A stretch of 64,000 nt of DNA from Limivivens faecihominis (lineage in GTDB: Bacteria > Bacillota > Clostridia > Lachnospirales > Lachnospiraceae), in contig NZ_JAJEPR010000007.1 in the NCBI RefSeq assembly GCF_020686945.1, positions 87,060-151,059 on the forward strand, given 5' to 3'. The notes beneath the pieces were generated by a model. The model did no database searches. It saw only the letters and a program-made list of their open reading frames with translations, and was not told the origin of the DNA. The translations under genes and the position numbers were made by a program. Below, one piece after another: positions 16,183 to 24,687 of the stretch. The number at the start of each line of letters is the position of its first letter. Position 1 is the stretch's first letter.

Positions 16183-16788
16183 TTACACACTTTTCGAAAG
16201 CCAGTGTAAAAAATTGATATAAATTTCGGGAAACAACCGGATCGGTTCCTGATTTTCCTTGTGTTCCCCGATCATCTGCTCCATCCAGACCATATCGTAC
16301 CAGCGGTGAAATTTATAGCCGCACTGATAAAATTTTCCCACCAGGCGATAGCCCAGATGCTTGTGAAAATAGATGCTGTCATTGGTGAGGTGCTCGTCCT
16401 CCTGATCCGTACAGGCGATGCAGGCGTTGACGTTTAAGATGCCCTGCTCTTTTAAGCCCTCCTCCAGTGCATCATAGAGGATCCGGCCCAGGCCCCGACG
16501 CTTCTGATCCATCCGGATGTAAATTGAAGTCTCCACGGCCCAGTCGTAGGCCGCCCGTGTCTGAAAACGGCCCGCGTAGGCATAACCCAGAATCCCGGTC
16601 TCATCCTCCACCACCAGATAAGGATAATGCTGCAGCGTGTTCTCGATTCTTCCGCGAAATTCCTCCACGGAGGGCACTTCATACTCAAAGGTGATGGCAG
16701 TCTTTTCCACATAGGGTGCATATACTTTAAGAATTTCCTCCGCATCCTCCGGCTTCGCGATCCGGAGGTGAAAGTTTCTCTTTTCCAT
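16183..16788 (-). CDS. GNAT acetyltransferase, phosphinothricin-type
   Basis: About 201 residues with a complete GNAT fold: the N-terminal strand LRIAKPEDAEEILKVYAPYV, the substrate strand TAITFEYEVPSVEEF, and the acetyl-CoA loop RRGLGRILYDALEEG (R/Q-x-x-G-x-G/A type). The opening and the YFHKHLGYRLVGKFYQCGYK ending match the phosphinothricin/methionine-sulfone acetyltransferase group. Real substrate unknown. The start at 16788 (MEKRN) has GAAAGG nine bases upstream; an ATG three codons earlier is possible. It extends about 25 residues past the usual C terminus of the family. Confidence 0.8.
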   Translation of the reverse strand: MEKRNFHLRIAKPEDAEEILKVYAPYVEKTAITFEYEVPSVEEFRGRIENTLQHYPYLVVEDETGILGYAYAGRFQTRAAYDWAVETSIYIRMDQKRRGLGRILYDALEEGLKEQGILNVNACIACTDQEDEHLTNDSIYFHKHLGYRLVGKFYQCGYKFHRWYDMVWMEQMIGEHKENQEPIRLFPEIYINFLHWLSKSV

Positions 16789-16816
16789 GTCTTTCATCCT
16801 TTCTGCAGAAACAGTT

Positions 16817-16844
16817 CAGGCCGCGGAAAATCTTCCGCAGCCTG
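16817..16844 (-). other. Hairpin between two GNAT genes
   Basis: CAGGC-CGCGGAA and TTCCGC-GCCTG pair with one bulge between the two acetyltransferase genes. There is no T run, so termination is uncertain. Confidence 0.4.
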
Positions 16845-16859
16845 TCTTAAATACTTTTC

Positions 16860-17381
16860 TTATTTTTCTAAGGAAAGCGCTTTTTCAAAAGCCATTCTTG
16901 TCTCGTCGGTTCTTCCAAGGAAAATGGTTCCGCAGTGGACAAAGCCATGGCTTCCAAGCCAGGTCTGCATAGGCACATTATCCCGGTGGGTGTCCATCCG
17001 GATCACAGAAAAACCGTTTCCGCGGATCTCTTCTTCCATCGCCCCAAGAAGCTTTCCGGCAATTCCGTGTCTCCGGATCGTAGACAGCACGGCAATCCGG
17101 TGGATCGTCGCATAGGAAACGTTGCCGAGCTTCCACTCGCCGTCATAGATCCGGTCATAGTTAGGTTCTCCCCGGAAAGAAAGCATAGCGGTGCCGAGGA
17201 TCGTTCCATCCTCCTCCCAGACTCTGCTCTCTCCATTTCTGATGTCATCACGGATAATTTCTTCAGACGGATAACCGTCCTGCCACTGATCCAGTCCGGC
17301 CTCTCCCATAGTCCGCTGGGCATCATGGATAACTGCCATGATACCCTCAAGATCCTTTTCCTCTCCTGCTCTGTATCCCAT
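16860..17381 (-). CDS. GNAT-family N-acetyltransferase
   Basis: A 173-residue GNAT protein: MGYRAGEEKDLEGIMAVIHD at the N terminus, IHRIAVLSTIRRHGIAGKLL as the acetyl-CoA-binding block, and RMDTHRDNVPMQTWLGSHGF near the end. The start at 17381 is chosen because it lies five bases past the upp stop and matches where family similarity begins. The longer frame would overlap upp by about 65 bp. It is probably translated with upp. Substrate unknown. Confidence 0.8.
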   Translation of the reverse strand: MGYRAGEEKDLEGIMAVIHDAQRTMGEAGLDQWQDGYPSEEIIRDDIRNGESRVWEEDGTILGTAMLSFRGEPNYDRIYDGEWKLGNVSYATIHRIAVLSTIRRHGIAGKLLGAMEEEIRGNGFSVIRMDTHRDNVPMQTWLGSHGFVHCGTIFLGRTDETRMAFEKALSLEK

Positions 17382-17385
17382 GGTC

Positions 17386-18015
17386 TTATTTGGTTCCGAA
17401 GATACGGTCTCCGGCATCGCCCAGACCCGGGCAGATGTATGCGTGCTCATTCAGGCAGCGATCCAGATGACCACAGTAGATCTGAATGTCCGGATGTGCC
17501 TCGTGAAGTCTCTTCAGTCCTTCCGGAGCTGCGATGATGCACATGAATTTGATGTTGCGGCCGCCCTGTTTCTTTACATAGTCCACAGCTGCCTCGGCAG
17601 AACCGCCGGTTGCCAGCATCGGGTCAACGATGACATTGATACGTTCGTTGATGGACTCAGGAAGTTTGCAGTAATACTCGTGAGGCTCATGGGTCACAGG
17701 ATCACGGTAGAGTCCCACATGGCCAACCTTTGCGGACGGAACCAGGGTCAGAATACCGTTTACCATTCCAAGGCCGGCACGAAGCACCGGAATGACAGCC
17801 AGTTTTTTACCGGAGATAAAGGGAGTCTTGCAGGTCTCGATCGGAGTCTCAATCTCCACATCCTCGGTCGGAAGATCGCGGAACGCCTCGTAGCCCATAA
17901 GAACAGCGATCTCCTCCACCAGCTTACGAAACTCGTTGGTTCCGGTATTCTTGTCTCTCAGCATTGAAATCTTGTGCTGGATCAGCGGATGCTCCATAAT
18001 GTAAACTTTTTCCAT
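17386..18015 (-). CDS. upp: Uracil phosphoribosyltransferase
   Basis: A 209-residue enzyme that makes UMP from uracil and PRPP (pyrimidine salvage, cytoplasm). Hallmarks are HPLIQHKISMLRDKNTGT at the N terminus, VLRAGLGMVNGI, the PRPP-binding loop VDPMLATGGSA, and the C-terminal uracil-binding PGLGDAGDRIFGT. The ATG at 18015 is preceded by AGGAGG. Length matches the family exactly. An acetyltransferase gene follows five bases later. Confidence 0.97.
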   Translation of the reverse strand: MEKVYIMEHPLIQHKISMLRDKNTGTNEFRKLVEEIAVLMGYEAFRDLPTEDVEIETPIETCKTPFISGKKLAVIPVLRAGLGMVNGILTLVPSAKVGHVGLYRDPVTHEPHEYYCKLPESINERINVIVDPMLATGGSAEAAVDYVKKQGGRNIKFMCIIAAPEGLKRLHEAHPDIQIYCGHLDRCLNEHAYICPGLGDAGDRIFGTK

Positions 18016-18101
18016 TTGTTTTCTCCTCCTGTGTATGATATTTGCCCAAAACTGCATACAGTGTATCATATTCCAGTGAGGTCTGCAAGGAATATCCTTT
18101 C

Positions 18102-19394
18102 TTATTTCAGGATCTCATGAAGCACTCTTCCGTCTGTCCCTTCCATGTTAAAACCAAGAGCCGCTGCAAAGGTGGGGGCCTCATCCACCAACCGGCAGTT
18201 TTTCAGGACAGCGCCTTCTTTGATGGAAGGACCGAAAGCGATGAGAGTCGGCGACGGACCACGGTCCGGATGATGGCCGTGGGTGGCGTGGCCGAAGCGG
18301 TAATCGGAGGTATCGAAGCCCCGGACCACCGGCCCGTACCAGCTTCCACTGAATGAGGTATAGCCGTCGGTCTCCAGCACGAAGGAGAAATCCCCGGCCA
18401 GATGCTCTTTTTCCCGGATCTCTTCCGTGGTATAAACCTGGCTGATGCCGTAGACGCCGGCCTCACAGAGTTCCTTCAAAACCGCATAGGTCTTCTCCCA
18501 GGCCTGCCGGTCCGAAGGATCTTTAAGGAAAACCTGGGCGGAGGCTCCGGTGGACTTAATCATGGCCGTGTAGTCTTTGACTTCATGATTTTCTCCCAGC
18601 GTAATGAGGCCACGCTCAGCCAGAAGCACGTTCGGGCAAACCACCCGCTCGATATTGATCTGGCCGTGGTCGCTGACGATGAAAAAATCCGTATCTTCGC
18701 AGGTTCCCGCATCCTGAGTCGCCTTGATGAGCCAGCCCAGCCAGTTGTCAATCTCGTGGAGGCCGTGCGTCACCTTCGGGCTGAAGAGGCCGGTCTGGTG
18801 GCGGTAGCCGTCGATGTTTGCCGGATGAATCATCAGAAGATCCGGCTGGTAATTCCGGATGATACTACAAGCACTTGCGGTGATAAATTCGTCGCAGTAG
18901 GGATGAATCCGGTGTTTGAGCATCCAGAGGTTCGGCTCGATGCAGCTCTTCACGACCTCCTCAGAGCTTCCGCTGGCCCGGAAACAATGCTGCGCCGTCT
19001 CCGTCTCGCTCTGGGGCCAGTATTCATCGATGAGATAGTCGATCGAAGAACAGTTTCCCGTCACCGGCCAGAAGACAGCCGCCGTGGAGAGTCCTTTCTC
19101 CTTCGCCCGATCGAAAATCGACGGAACTTTTACCTTATCATAGAACCAGTTCCAGTCCGAAGAAAGCTCCTTCACATTGCTGAGTTCATTATTTACGATG
19201 CCGTGACGATCCGGATAGCAGCCCGTCATCATCGTGGTATGGCAGGGGTAGGTGAGGGTCGGATAAATGCTCCGCACCTGCTCCACCCGGGCGGCCTTTT
19301 TCCAGATCGAACCGAAGACCGGCAGCTGTTCCAGAGTTGCCGTATCTTCATAAATCAGCGCGTCCTCAGAAATAACAATCACATGTTTTCCCAT
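18102..19394 (-). CDS. Alkaline-phosphatase-superfamily phosphodiesterase/pyrophosphatase
   Basis: A 430-residue member of the nucleotide pyrophosphatase/phosphodiesterase branch. The nucleophile region SIYPTLTYPCHTTMMTGCYP (catalytic Thr/Ser about residues 46-52) and the metal ligands DGYRHQTGLFSP and FFIVSDHGQ are visible. There is no signal peptide, so it should act in the cytoplasm. It is the last gene of the Ugp-like importer operon, 15 bp after the second permease. The natural reading is that it hydrolyses an imported phosphodiester or phosphonate-type compound, as UgpQ does for glycerophosphodiesters. The exact substrate is not shown. Confidence 0.82.
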   Translation of the reverse strand: MGKHVIVISEDALIYEDTATLEQLPVFGSIWKKAARVEQVRSIYPTLTYPCHTTMMTGCYPDRHGIVNNELSNVKELSSDWNWFYDKVKVPSIFDRAKEKGLSTAAVFWPVTGNCSSIDYLIDEYWPQSETETAQHCFRASGSSEEVVKSCIEPNLWMLKHRIHPYCDEFITASACSIIRNYQPDLLMIHPANIDGYRHQTGLFSPKVTHGLHEIDNWLGWLIKATQDAGTCEDTDFFIVSDHGQINIERVVCPNVLLAERGLITLGENHEVKDYTAMIKSTGASAQVFLKDPSDRQAWEKTYAVLKELCEAGVYGISQVYTTEEIREKEHLAGDFSFVLETDGYTSFSGSWYGPVVRGFDTSDYRFGHATHGHHPDRGPSPTLIAFGPSIKEGAVLKNCRLVDEAPTFAAALGFNMEGTDGRVLHEILK

Positions 19395-19409
19395 AAAAAA
19401 TCCCTCCTG

Positions 19410-20252
19410 TCACTTAATCCCATTGTAAGTAAAGGCTTTGATGATCTGTTTGCTTCCAAAACAGTAGATAATCAGTATCGGCACAACCAGAATCAGGTTA
19501 CCCGCCATGATGAGATTCCACTGCAAGCCCTGCTCCGCATCCTGCTTGAGTTTTTCCACATAAAGCGTCAGCGGACGGAATTTATCGCTGTTCGTCATGA
19601 CCAGCGGCCAGAAGTAGGAGTTCCAGATTCCGATGACTGAAAACATCATCGTCGCGATCAGGGAGGAGCGACACATGGGCAGCGCCACCTTCAGCATGAT
19701 CTTCCACTCCCCGGCATCGTCCATCCGGGCCGCCTCGAAGACTTCCGGATTGATCTGCCGGAAAGACTGGCGAAGCAGAAAGATCCCGAAAGCGTTGGCT
19801 CCGAAGGGCAGAATCTGGGGCAAAAGCGTGTCGATGAGCCTTGCCTTCGAAAACATCAGGTACACGCTGATGTAGGTAATCTGCTCCGGAATCATGAAAG
19901 CCACCAGCACAATGCCGAACAGCGCTTTTTTAAAGGGGAACTCCCTTGTGGCAAAGGCATAGGCCGCCGGAACCATGACCAGCACCTGAATCACCACCAC
20001 CGACGCCGTAATGATCAGGGAATTGCAGGCGTAGCGAAGAATATTATCCGCACCGGTAAAAATTTCCTTCAGATTTCCCAGCGTAAACACCTCAGGGATC
20101 AGCGTAGGCGGCGTCCGGATCGCCTCCTGATAAGTTTTGAAAGCTGTGCTTCCCATCCAGTAAAATGGAAAGACAAACAGCAGAATTACAAAGATCTTCA
20201 GCACATCTCCCGGAAGCTTCGGAAGATATTTTCTCAATTTTTCTCTCAGCAT
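19410..20252 (-). CDS. ABC importer permease, UgpE/MalG type
   Basis: A 280-residue inner-membrane permease with about six helices and the EAA loop EVFEAARMDDAGEWKIMLKV, which contacts the ATPase. The start at 20252 (MLREK) is preferred because GGAGG lies upstream; the GTG four codons earlier overlaps that site. It is almost adjacent to the partner permease and precedes the phosphodiesterase gene. The substrate is inferred to be phosphorylated (Ugp-like). Confidence 0.9.
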   Translation of the reverse strand: MLREKLRKYLPKLPGDVLKIFVILLFVFPFYWMGSTAFKTYQEAIRTPPTLIPEVFTLGNLKEIFTGADNILRYACNSLIITASVVVIQVLVMVPAAYAFATREFPFKKALFGIVLVAFMIPEQITYISVYLMFSKARLIDTLLPQILPFGANAFGIFLLRQSFRQINPEVFEAARMDDAGEWKIMLKVALPMCRSSLIATMMFSVIGIWNSYFWPLVMTNSDKFRPLTLYVEKLKQDAEQGLQWNLIMAGNLILVVPILIIYCFGSKQIIKAFTYNGIK

Positions 20253-20265
20253 CTTATCCTCCACT

Positions 20266-21180
20266 TCACTGGTAATGTACCCTGCTCTCCAGACATTTGA
20301 AATATACCACCGTGACCAGAATCAGGATCACCATCAGGACAACGCCTGCGGCGGAAGCGATTCCCAGGGTATTGTTTCTCTGGAACGCGTAATCGTAAAT
20401 GTACATGCTCAAGACTCTCGTACTGTCCCCGGGACCGCCGTTTGTCATGATCCGCATGGAATCAAAAACTTTGAAGGAGCCCGTCGTGATCGTAATGAGA
20501 AGGAGAAACAGCTGCGGCGACAGCATCGGCAGCGTGATCCGGAAAAATTTCCGTAAGGGTCCCGCCTGATCCAGCATGGCTGCCTCGTCAATCTCCTGGG
20601 GAATGGATTTTAAGGCCGCCAGAATGATCAGAGCGTTATAACCAATGGATTTCCAGACATTCACGGCGATGACACAGTTCATCGCCATGGAGGAGCTGCT
20701 GAGCCAGTTCTGGGGCGGGATGTGAAACCAGCCGAGTACCGTATTGAATAAGCCATAAGCATTTTTGTTGTAGAGCCAGGTCCAGATGAAGGCGCAGGAA
20801 ATGGATGCAATCAGATGCGGTGTGAAAATCAGCACCTGCGATACCTCATTGATCTTCCGGTCCGCCCTCATCCAGAGGGCAAAAAGAAGAGCCAGCGTGA
20901 GAAGTATCACTACCACCATCATAGTATAGTAGCCCGTGTTTTTCAATGCGGTCAGAAAATCTGTTTTCACAAAAAAGAGCTGCCGGTAATTGTCCAGCCC
21001 CACAAACTGTTTCAGCGGCTTCAGCGCATTTCCCTTAAAAAAGCTGAGCCGGACAATATTCAGCATCGGATAGATTGTAAACACCAGGAGAAAGCAGAGG
21101 GCCGGCAGAATCATCAGCCAGGAACCCAACCAGTCCTTCCATTTTTTCCTGCGGTTCCGGCGCTTTCTTTCTTCATCCAT
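20266..21180 (-). CDS. ABC importer permease, UgpA/MalF type
   Basis: A 304-residue permease with a cationic N terminus (MDEERKRRNRRKKWKDW), six predicted helices and the EAA loop IPQEIDEAAMLDQAG. The start at 21180 has GAGGTGAG upstream and overlaps the end of the ATPase gene by eight bases, showing translational coupling. The longer open frame would overlap the ATPase gene by 143 bp and is not supported. It pairs with the UgpE-type permease. Confidence 0.9.
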   Translation of the reverse strand: MDEERKRRNRRKKWKDWLGSWLMILPALCFLLVFTIYPMLNIVRLSFFKGNALKPLKQFVGLDNYRQLFFVKTDFLTALKNTGYYTMMVVVILLTLALLFALWMRADRKINEVSQVLIFTPHLIASISCAFIWTWLYNKNAYGLFNTVLGWFHIPPQNWLSSSSMAMNCVIAVNVWKSIGYNALIILAALKSIPQEIDEAAMLDQAGPLRKFFRITLPMLSPQLFLLLITITTGSFKVFDSMRIMTNGGPGDSTRVLSMYIYDYAFQRNNTLGIASAAGVVLMVILILVTVVYFKCLESRVHYQ

Positions 21181-22228
21181 GATACTCACCTCTGATTCTC
21201 CGAAGATAAGCCTCCCGGTTCTCCTCTGTTTCCAGGCGGATCCGCTGTCCTTCCCCGTCAAAAAACAGGACAAACTCATCGGGAACGGAAAGATGACATT
21301 CCTCTCCGGCCTCAAACTCGCACTCGCGGCTTTTTACCATCATGATACCGTCCCCGGTCTCCACTTTGTAAACGGTCTCGCTTCCCAGCATCTCGCAGGT
21401 GATGATCCGGGCTTTTCTCCGATAGACAGCCTTTCCGTTTTCCGTCCTGGAAAGCTCTGCCCGCTCCGGCCGGAAGCCCATCTGGATCTTTCCGTCGCAG
21501 GAAAACACATTCATGGGCGGCGTTCCCATAAACTGGGCGGTAAAGGTATTGTCCGGATCGTTATAAAGCTCTCTCGGATTTCCTTTCTGCATGATTTTCC
21601 CTTTATTGATGAGGACGATCATATCCGCCATAGCCATGGCCTCCACCTGATCGTGGGTCACATAGACAAAGGTGGTTCCCAGGTTTTTATGCATCTCGAT
21701 GAGTTCGGAACGCATGGAGTTCCGGAGCTTGGCATCCAGATTGGAAAGCGGCTCATCCATGAGAAAAACTTTCGGCTGCTTCACCATGGCCCGGGCCAGA
21801 GCAATTCTCTGACGCTGACCGCCGGAAAGCGTCGAGGGCCGCCGGTCCAGAAGCTCCGTAAGACCGGTCATTCTGGCCACCTCGGCGATTCTCCGCTGAC
21901 GCTCTGCCTTTGGAACTTTTCTGTTTTTCAATCCGAAATCAATGTTGTCCCGTACGGTCATCATGGGATAAATCGCATAATTCTGGAAAACCATGGCGAT
22001 GTCTCTTTTTCCCGGGTCAAGATCGGTGATATCCTGCCCATCCATCAGAACCTGCCCGGAAGTAGCCGGTCCCAGACCTGCGATCATCCGTAAAAGGGTG
22101 GTTTTTCCGCAGCCTGAAGGCCCTACCAGTACGGTAAATTTTCCGTCAGGGATGACCAGGTCTAGACTGTCGATGACGCGGACCTGATTAAAAATTTTCG
22201 ATACATGATGCAACTTTATTTCAGCCAT
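21173..22228 (-). CDS. ABC importer ATPase, UgpC/MsmX type
   Basis: A 351-residue ATPase of the sugar-importer class. It has Walker A VGPSGCGKTTLL, signature LSGGQRQRIALARAM, Walker B KVFLMDEPLSNLDAKL, an H-loop VTHDQVEAM, and a C-terminal regulatory OB-like domain (MGFRPERAELS). The start at 22228 has GGGGAG upstream. It is the only sugar-type ABC ATPase in the window, while two other intact sugar importers here lack one. Proteins of the MsmX/UgpC type can serve several importers, so sharing is possible. Confidence 0.93.
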   Translation of the reverse strand: MAEIKLHHVSKIFNQVRVIDSLDLVIPDGKFTVLVGPSGCGKTTLLRMIAGLGPATSGQVLMDGQDITDLDPGKRDIAMVFQNYAIYPMMTVRDNIDFGLKNRKVPKAERQRRIAEVARMTGLTELLDRRPSTLSGGQRQRIALARAMVKQPKVFLMDEPLSNLDAKLRNSMRSELIEMHKNLGTTFVYVTHDQVEAMAMADMIVLINKGKIMQKGNPRELYNDPDNTFTAQFMGTPPMNVFSCDGKIQMGFRPERAELSRTENGKAVYRRKARIITCEMLGSETVYKVETGDGIMMVKSRECEFEAGEECHLSVPDEFVLFFDGEGQRIRLETEENREAYLRRIRGEYHG

Positions 22229-22254
22229 ATTTATGCTCCCCTTTTTAAAGATTT

Positions 22255-22278
22255 CGGGGGCAAACTTCTTTGCCCCCG
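22255..22278 (-). other. Hairpin between SBP and ATPase genes
   Basis: A perfect 10-bp stem CGGGGGCAAA / TTTGCCCCCG with a CTTC loop lies right after the SBP gene. It lacks a T run. It probably protects the SBP mRNA 3' end or attenuates expression of the transporter genes. Confidence 0.65.
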
Positions 22279-22323
22279 ACTGCTGTCCGCGGCTGGCTGC
22301 CGCAACCTTCATTTCTTTCGGCT

Positions 22324-23640
22324 TCAGCCAAAGAACTCAGCGCTGGTGTCTTTAATCTGCTGAACGGCTTCCTGCGCGTCGATGCTCTGGTCGCAGATCA
22401 AAAGAGAAACGGCATCCCAGCAGGCCTGAATGAAGTCCTGAAGGTACGGGCTGTAGGGCTGCTCCTGGCAGTGTCCGGTAGCGGTCTGGTCGTAAGCGAC
22501 CTTGTACAGCGGATTTTCGTTCCAGAAATCTTTCATCCCCTCGTAATCAGCTACAGATTTGGTCACGGGCACATAACCGGTGTGCATCGTATTGTAGGTC
22601 ACTTCCTCATCGCTCATCAGGAACTGTACGAACTCCCAGGAAGCCTTAATCTGCTCGTCAGTATTGCCCTCGGAGATGATGCAGACGTTTCCGCCGCCGA
22701 TCATTGCCACCGGTTTTTCGGCATCATAAGTCGGATACTGGCTGGCTCCCAGCTCAAAGCCGTTGTCCTTCGCATTCTGGCTCAGGGTTGCCAGCATTCC
22801 GGAGCTTCCAATCATGCTCGCAAGCTTCTGCTGGGAAAATTCCTCGGTCATGACGGTTCCTGCATCGGTGGCATCGTAGGCTTCGCACCAGCCCTCGTCA
22901 ACCCAGCTTCTCCAGTCACCAAGGACCTTTTCCATGGTTCCGTCCTCCAGCGCCGGGGAAGAATTTCCGTCGTCTGCAAGGTAAGCGGAACCCAGCTGAT
23001 AGAGGTGTGCTGCCTGGAGATAACCGAAGTCGTTTCCTATGCAGAGACCGGACACGGAACCTTCCTCGTAGAGTGCTTTACAGAACTCTTCCATCTCCTC
23101 CACGGTGGTGGGAGCAGTCAGTCCCTTTGCATCCGCCATGGTCTTGTTATAGTAAAACAGCGGAGTGGAACGGATATAAGGCACGGAATAAAGGGTTCCG
23201 TCGGTGTTTCCGTTGATCTCCTGAAAGGGATCCAGCATGTTATTTCTGTCCCAGCCGGTCTCCTCTGCCAGCGGAGCCATATCTGCCAGCACGCCGTCCT
23301 CCAGAAGATAGTTTACAAAGGTGTTTCCGGATACGACAACCTGTGGAGCCTCCCCGGACTGAACTGCCAGCTGGGTCTTGGCGAGAATGTCGTTGTAGTT
23401 TCCAATGAAAGTTTCTTCCACGGTGATTCCTTTTTCTTTTCCGATGGTGTTGTTGAACTCTTCTACTTCATGCTGAACCACCTCATAGTTTGCTCCTGAA
23501 CCTCTGGTGTGCCAGAACTGGATCGTGATAGGTTCTGCGGTCTCGTCTGCTTTTGCTCCGATAGAAAACATCTGTGTCTGAGAAAGTAACATGACTCCTG
23601 CTGCTATAACAGCTCCTGCTTTTTTCAGTTCTTTTTTCAT
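22324..23640 (-). CDS. Extracellular solute-binding protein, UgpB-like
   Basis: A 438-residue family 1 binding protein. The start at 23640 has AGGAGG upstream. The signal peptide is a Lys-rich start, a hydrophobic core (AGAVIAAGVMLLSQ) and a probable AKA cleavage site before DETAEPITIQFWHTRGSG. No lipobox cysteine is present, unusual for a Gram-positive binding protein. Mature features include VVSGNTFVNYLLEDGVLADM and the VPYIRSTPLFYYNKTM segment. It heads the SBP-ATPase-permease-permease-phosphodiesterase operon, divergent from a DeoR regulator. Ligand inferred as an organophosphate or sugar phosphate. Confidence 0.88.
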   Translation of the reverse strand: MKKELKKAGAVIAAGVMLLSQTQMFSIGAKADETAEPITIQFWHTRGSGANYEVVQHEVEEFNNTIGKEKGITVEETFIGNYNDILAKTQLAVQSGEAPQVVVSGNTFVNYLLEDGVLADMAPLAEETGWDRNNMLDPFQEINGNTDGTLYSVPYIRSTPLFYYNKTMADAKGLTAPTTVEEMEEFCKALYEEGSVSGLCIGNDFGYLQAAHLYQLGSAYLADDGNSSPALEDGTMEKVLGDWRSWVDEGWCEAYDATDAGTVMTEEFSQQKLASMIGSSGMLATLSQNAKDNGFELGASQYPTYDAEKPVAMIGGGNVCIISEGNTDEQIKASWEFVQFLMSDEEVTYNTMHTGYVPVTKSVADYEGMKDFWNENPLYKVAYDQTATGHCQEQPYSPYLQDFIQACWDAVSLLICDQSIDAQEAVQQIKDTSAEFFG

Positions 23641-23789
23641 TTTTTTATCTCCTCCTGCTACATGCATTGATTCTATCTACATACTTTCTGTCTTTACACT
23701 TTTCAAAAAAGTGCCTGCACACAGCGGCCGTCTGGTGCCATTTTCAACAGAATCGGATTTATTTCTGACACTTATTATCCGATGGCCTG

Positions 23790-23819
23790 ACTATAGCACA
23801 GGAACGAAAAAAAGCGCAA
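23790..23819 (-). promoter_or_regulatory. Candidate promoter of the Ugp-like operon
   Basis: On the minus strand TTGCGC (plus 23814-23819) and TATAGT (plus 23790-23795) are spaced by 18 bp, about 150 bp before the SBP start. The divergent DeoR gene begins 133 bp on the other side. Confidence 0.5.
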
Positions 23820-23952
23820 GACGCGCCACGGATTATGAAAGATCGCTCAGATGGATGATCGTTTTTTACAAAAGCTTCTGCATTTTTTAACATTTGGGGA
23901 TTATGCTGGAAGAAACAGCAAAGGAAGCCCATGACTTTTCAGAAAGGATTTT

Positions 23953-24687
23953 ATGAATACAGACAGAGAAAGAAGTATCTTAAAAATTTTGGTTCACGAT
24001 AAAAAAGTCACCGTCAAGGATCTCTCCACCCGGCTCTTTACCAGCGAGCCTTCGATCCGTAGGGACCTGGTCTCGCTGGAGCGGCAGCATCTTCTGAAAC
24101 GCATCTACGGCGGGGCCATCCTCGACGACAACGACGTTTCCCGGCAGCGGATCCCTTTTCTCCTCCGGGAGCTGGAGCAGTCGCAGGAAAAGGTCACGAT
24201 TGCAAAAAAGGCCGCCTCCCTCGTGGGAGACGGCGCGGTCGTCTTTCTTGACGCTTCCTCCAGTGCCTTCAACCTGATTCCATTTCTGGCTCTGAAAGAA
24301 AATATTACGGTCATCACCAACGGCATCCGGGCCCTGATGAAGCTCTGCGAATATAATCTCCGGGCGGTTTCCACCGGCGGAATCCTTTTAAACAGCAGCT
24401 GCGCCCTTTCCGGCGAGGAGGCCTACGCCACCATCGCCAGGTACAACGCGGATTTTTTCTTTTTCTCCTGTCGTGGTCTCTCTGACAACGGAGAGCTTAC
24501 GGATATCTCCGAAGCCGAAGATTATATCCGGCTTCATATGATGGAGCGGTCAAAAAAAGCCTATCTCCTCTGCAACAGCAGCAAATTTTCCACTCGCTGC
24601 TTCCACCACCTCTGCCACGCCTCAGAGCTTTCTGGCATCATCAGCGAAGGAGAGGTGCCGGAGGGGCTGGGGGAGTATTTTCTTTAA
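23953..24687 (+). CDS. DeoR-family transcriptional regulator
   Basis: A 244-residue regulator. The N-terminal winged HTH (RERSILKILVHDKKVTVKDL, then SEPSIRRDLVSLERQHLLKRIYGG) is followed by the DeoR sensor domain (KVTIAKKAASLVGDGAVVFLD, VITNGIRALMKL, STGGILLNSSCALSGEEA). DeoR proteins usually sense a phosphorylated sugar. It is divergent from the Ugp-like operon, which it probably controls. Its stop codon is interleaved with that of the convergent NhaC gene (overlap 24684-24687). Confidence 0.9.
   Translation: MNTDRERSILKILVHDKKVTVKDLSTRLFTSEPSIRRDLVSLERQHLLKRIYGGAILDDNDVSRQRIPFLLRELEQSQEKVTIAKKAASLVGDGAVVFLDASSSAFNLIPFLALKENITVITNGIRALMKLCEYNLRAVSTGGILLNSSCALSGEEAYATIARYNADFFFFSCRGLSDNGELTDISEAEDYIRLHMMERSKKAYLLCNSSKFSTRCFHHLCHASELSGIISEGEVPEGLGEYFL

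Noticed and set aside
18402..19640. 412-codon plus-strand ORF
   Set aside because: Runs antisense across the phosphodiesterase and permease genes, no ribosome site.
22270..23499. 409-codon plus-strand ORF
   Set aside because: Antisense to the UgpB-like gene; no family motifs.
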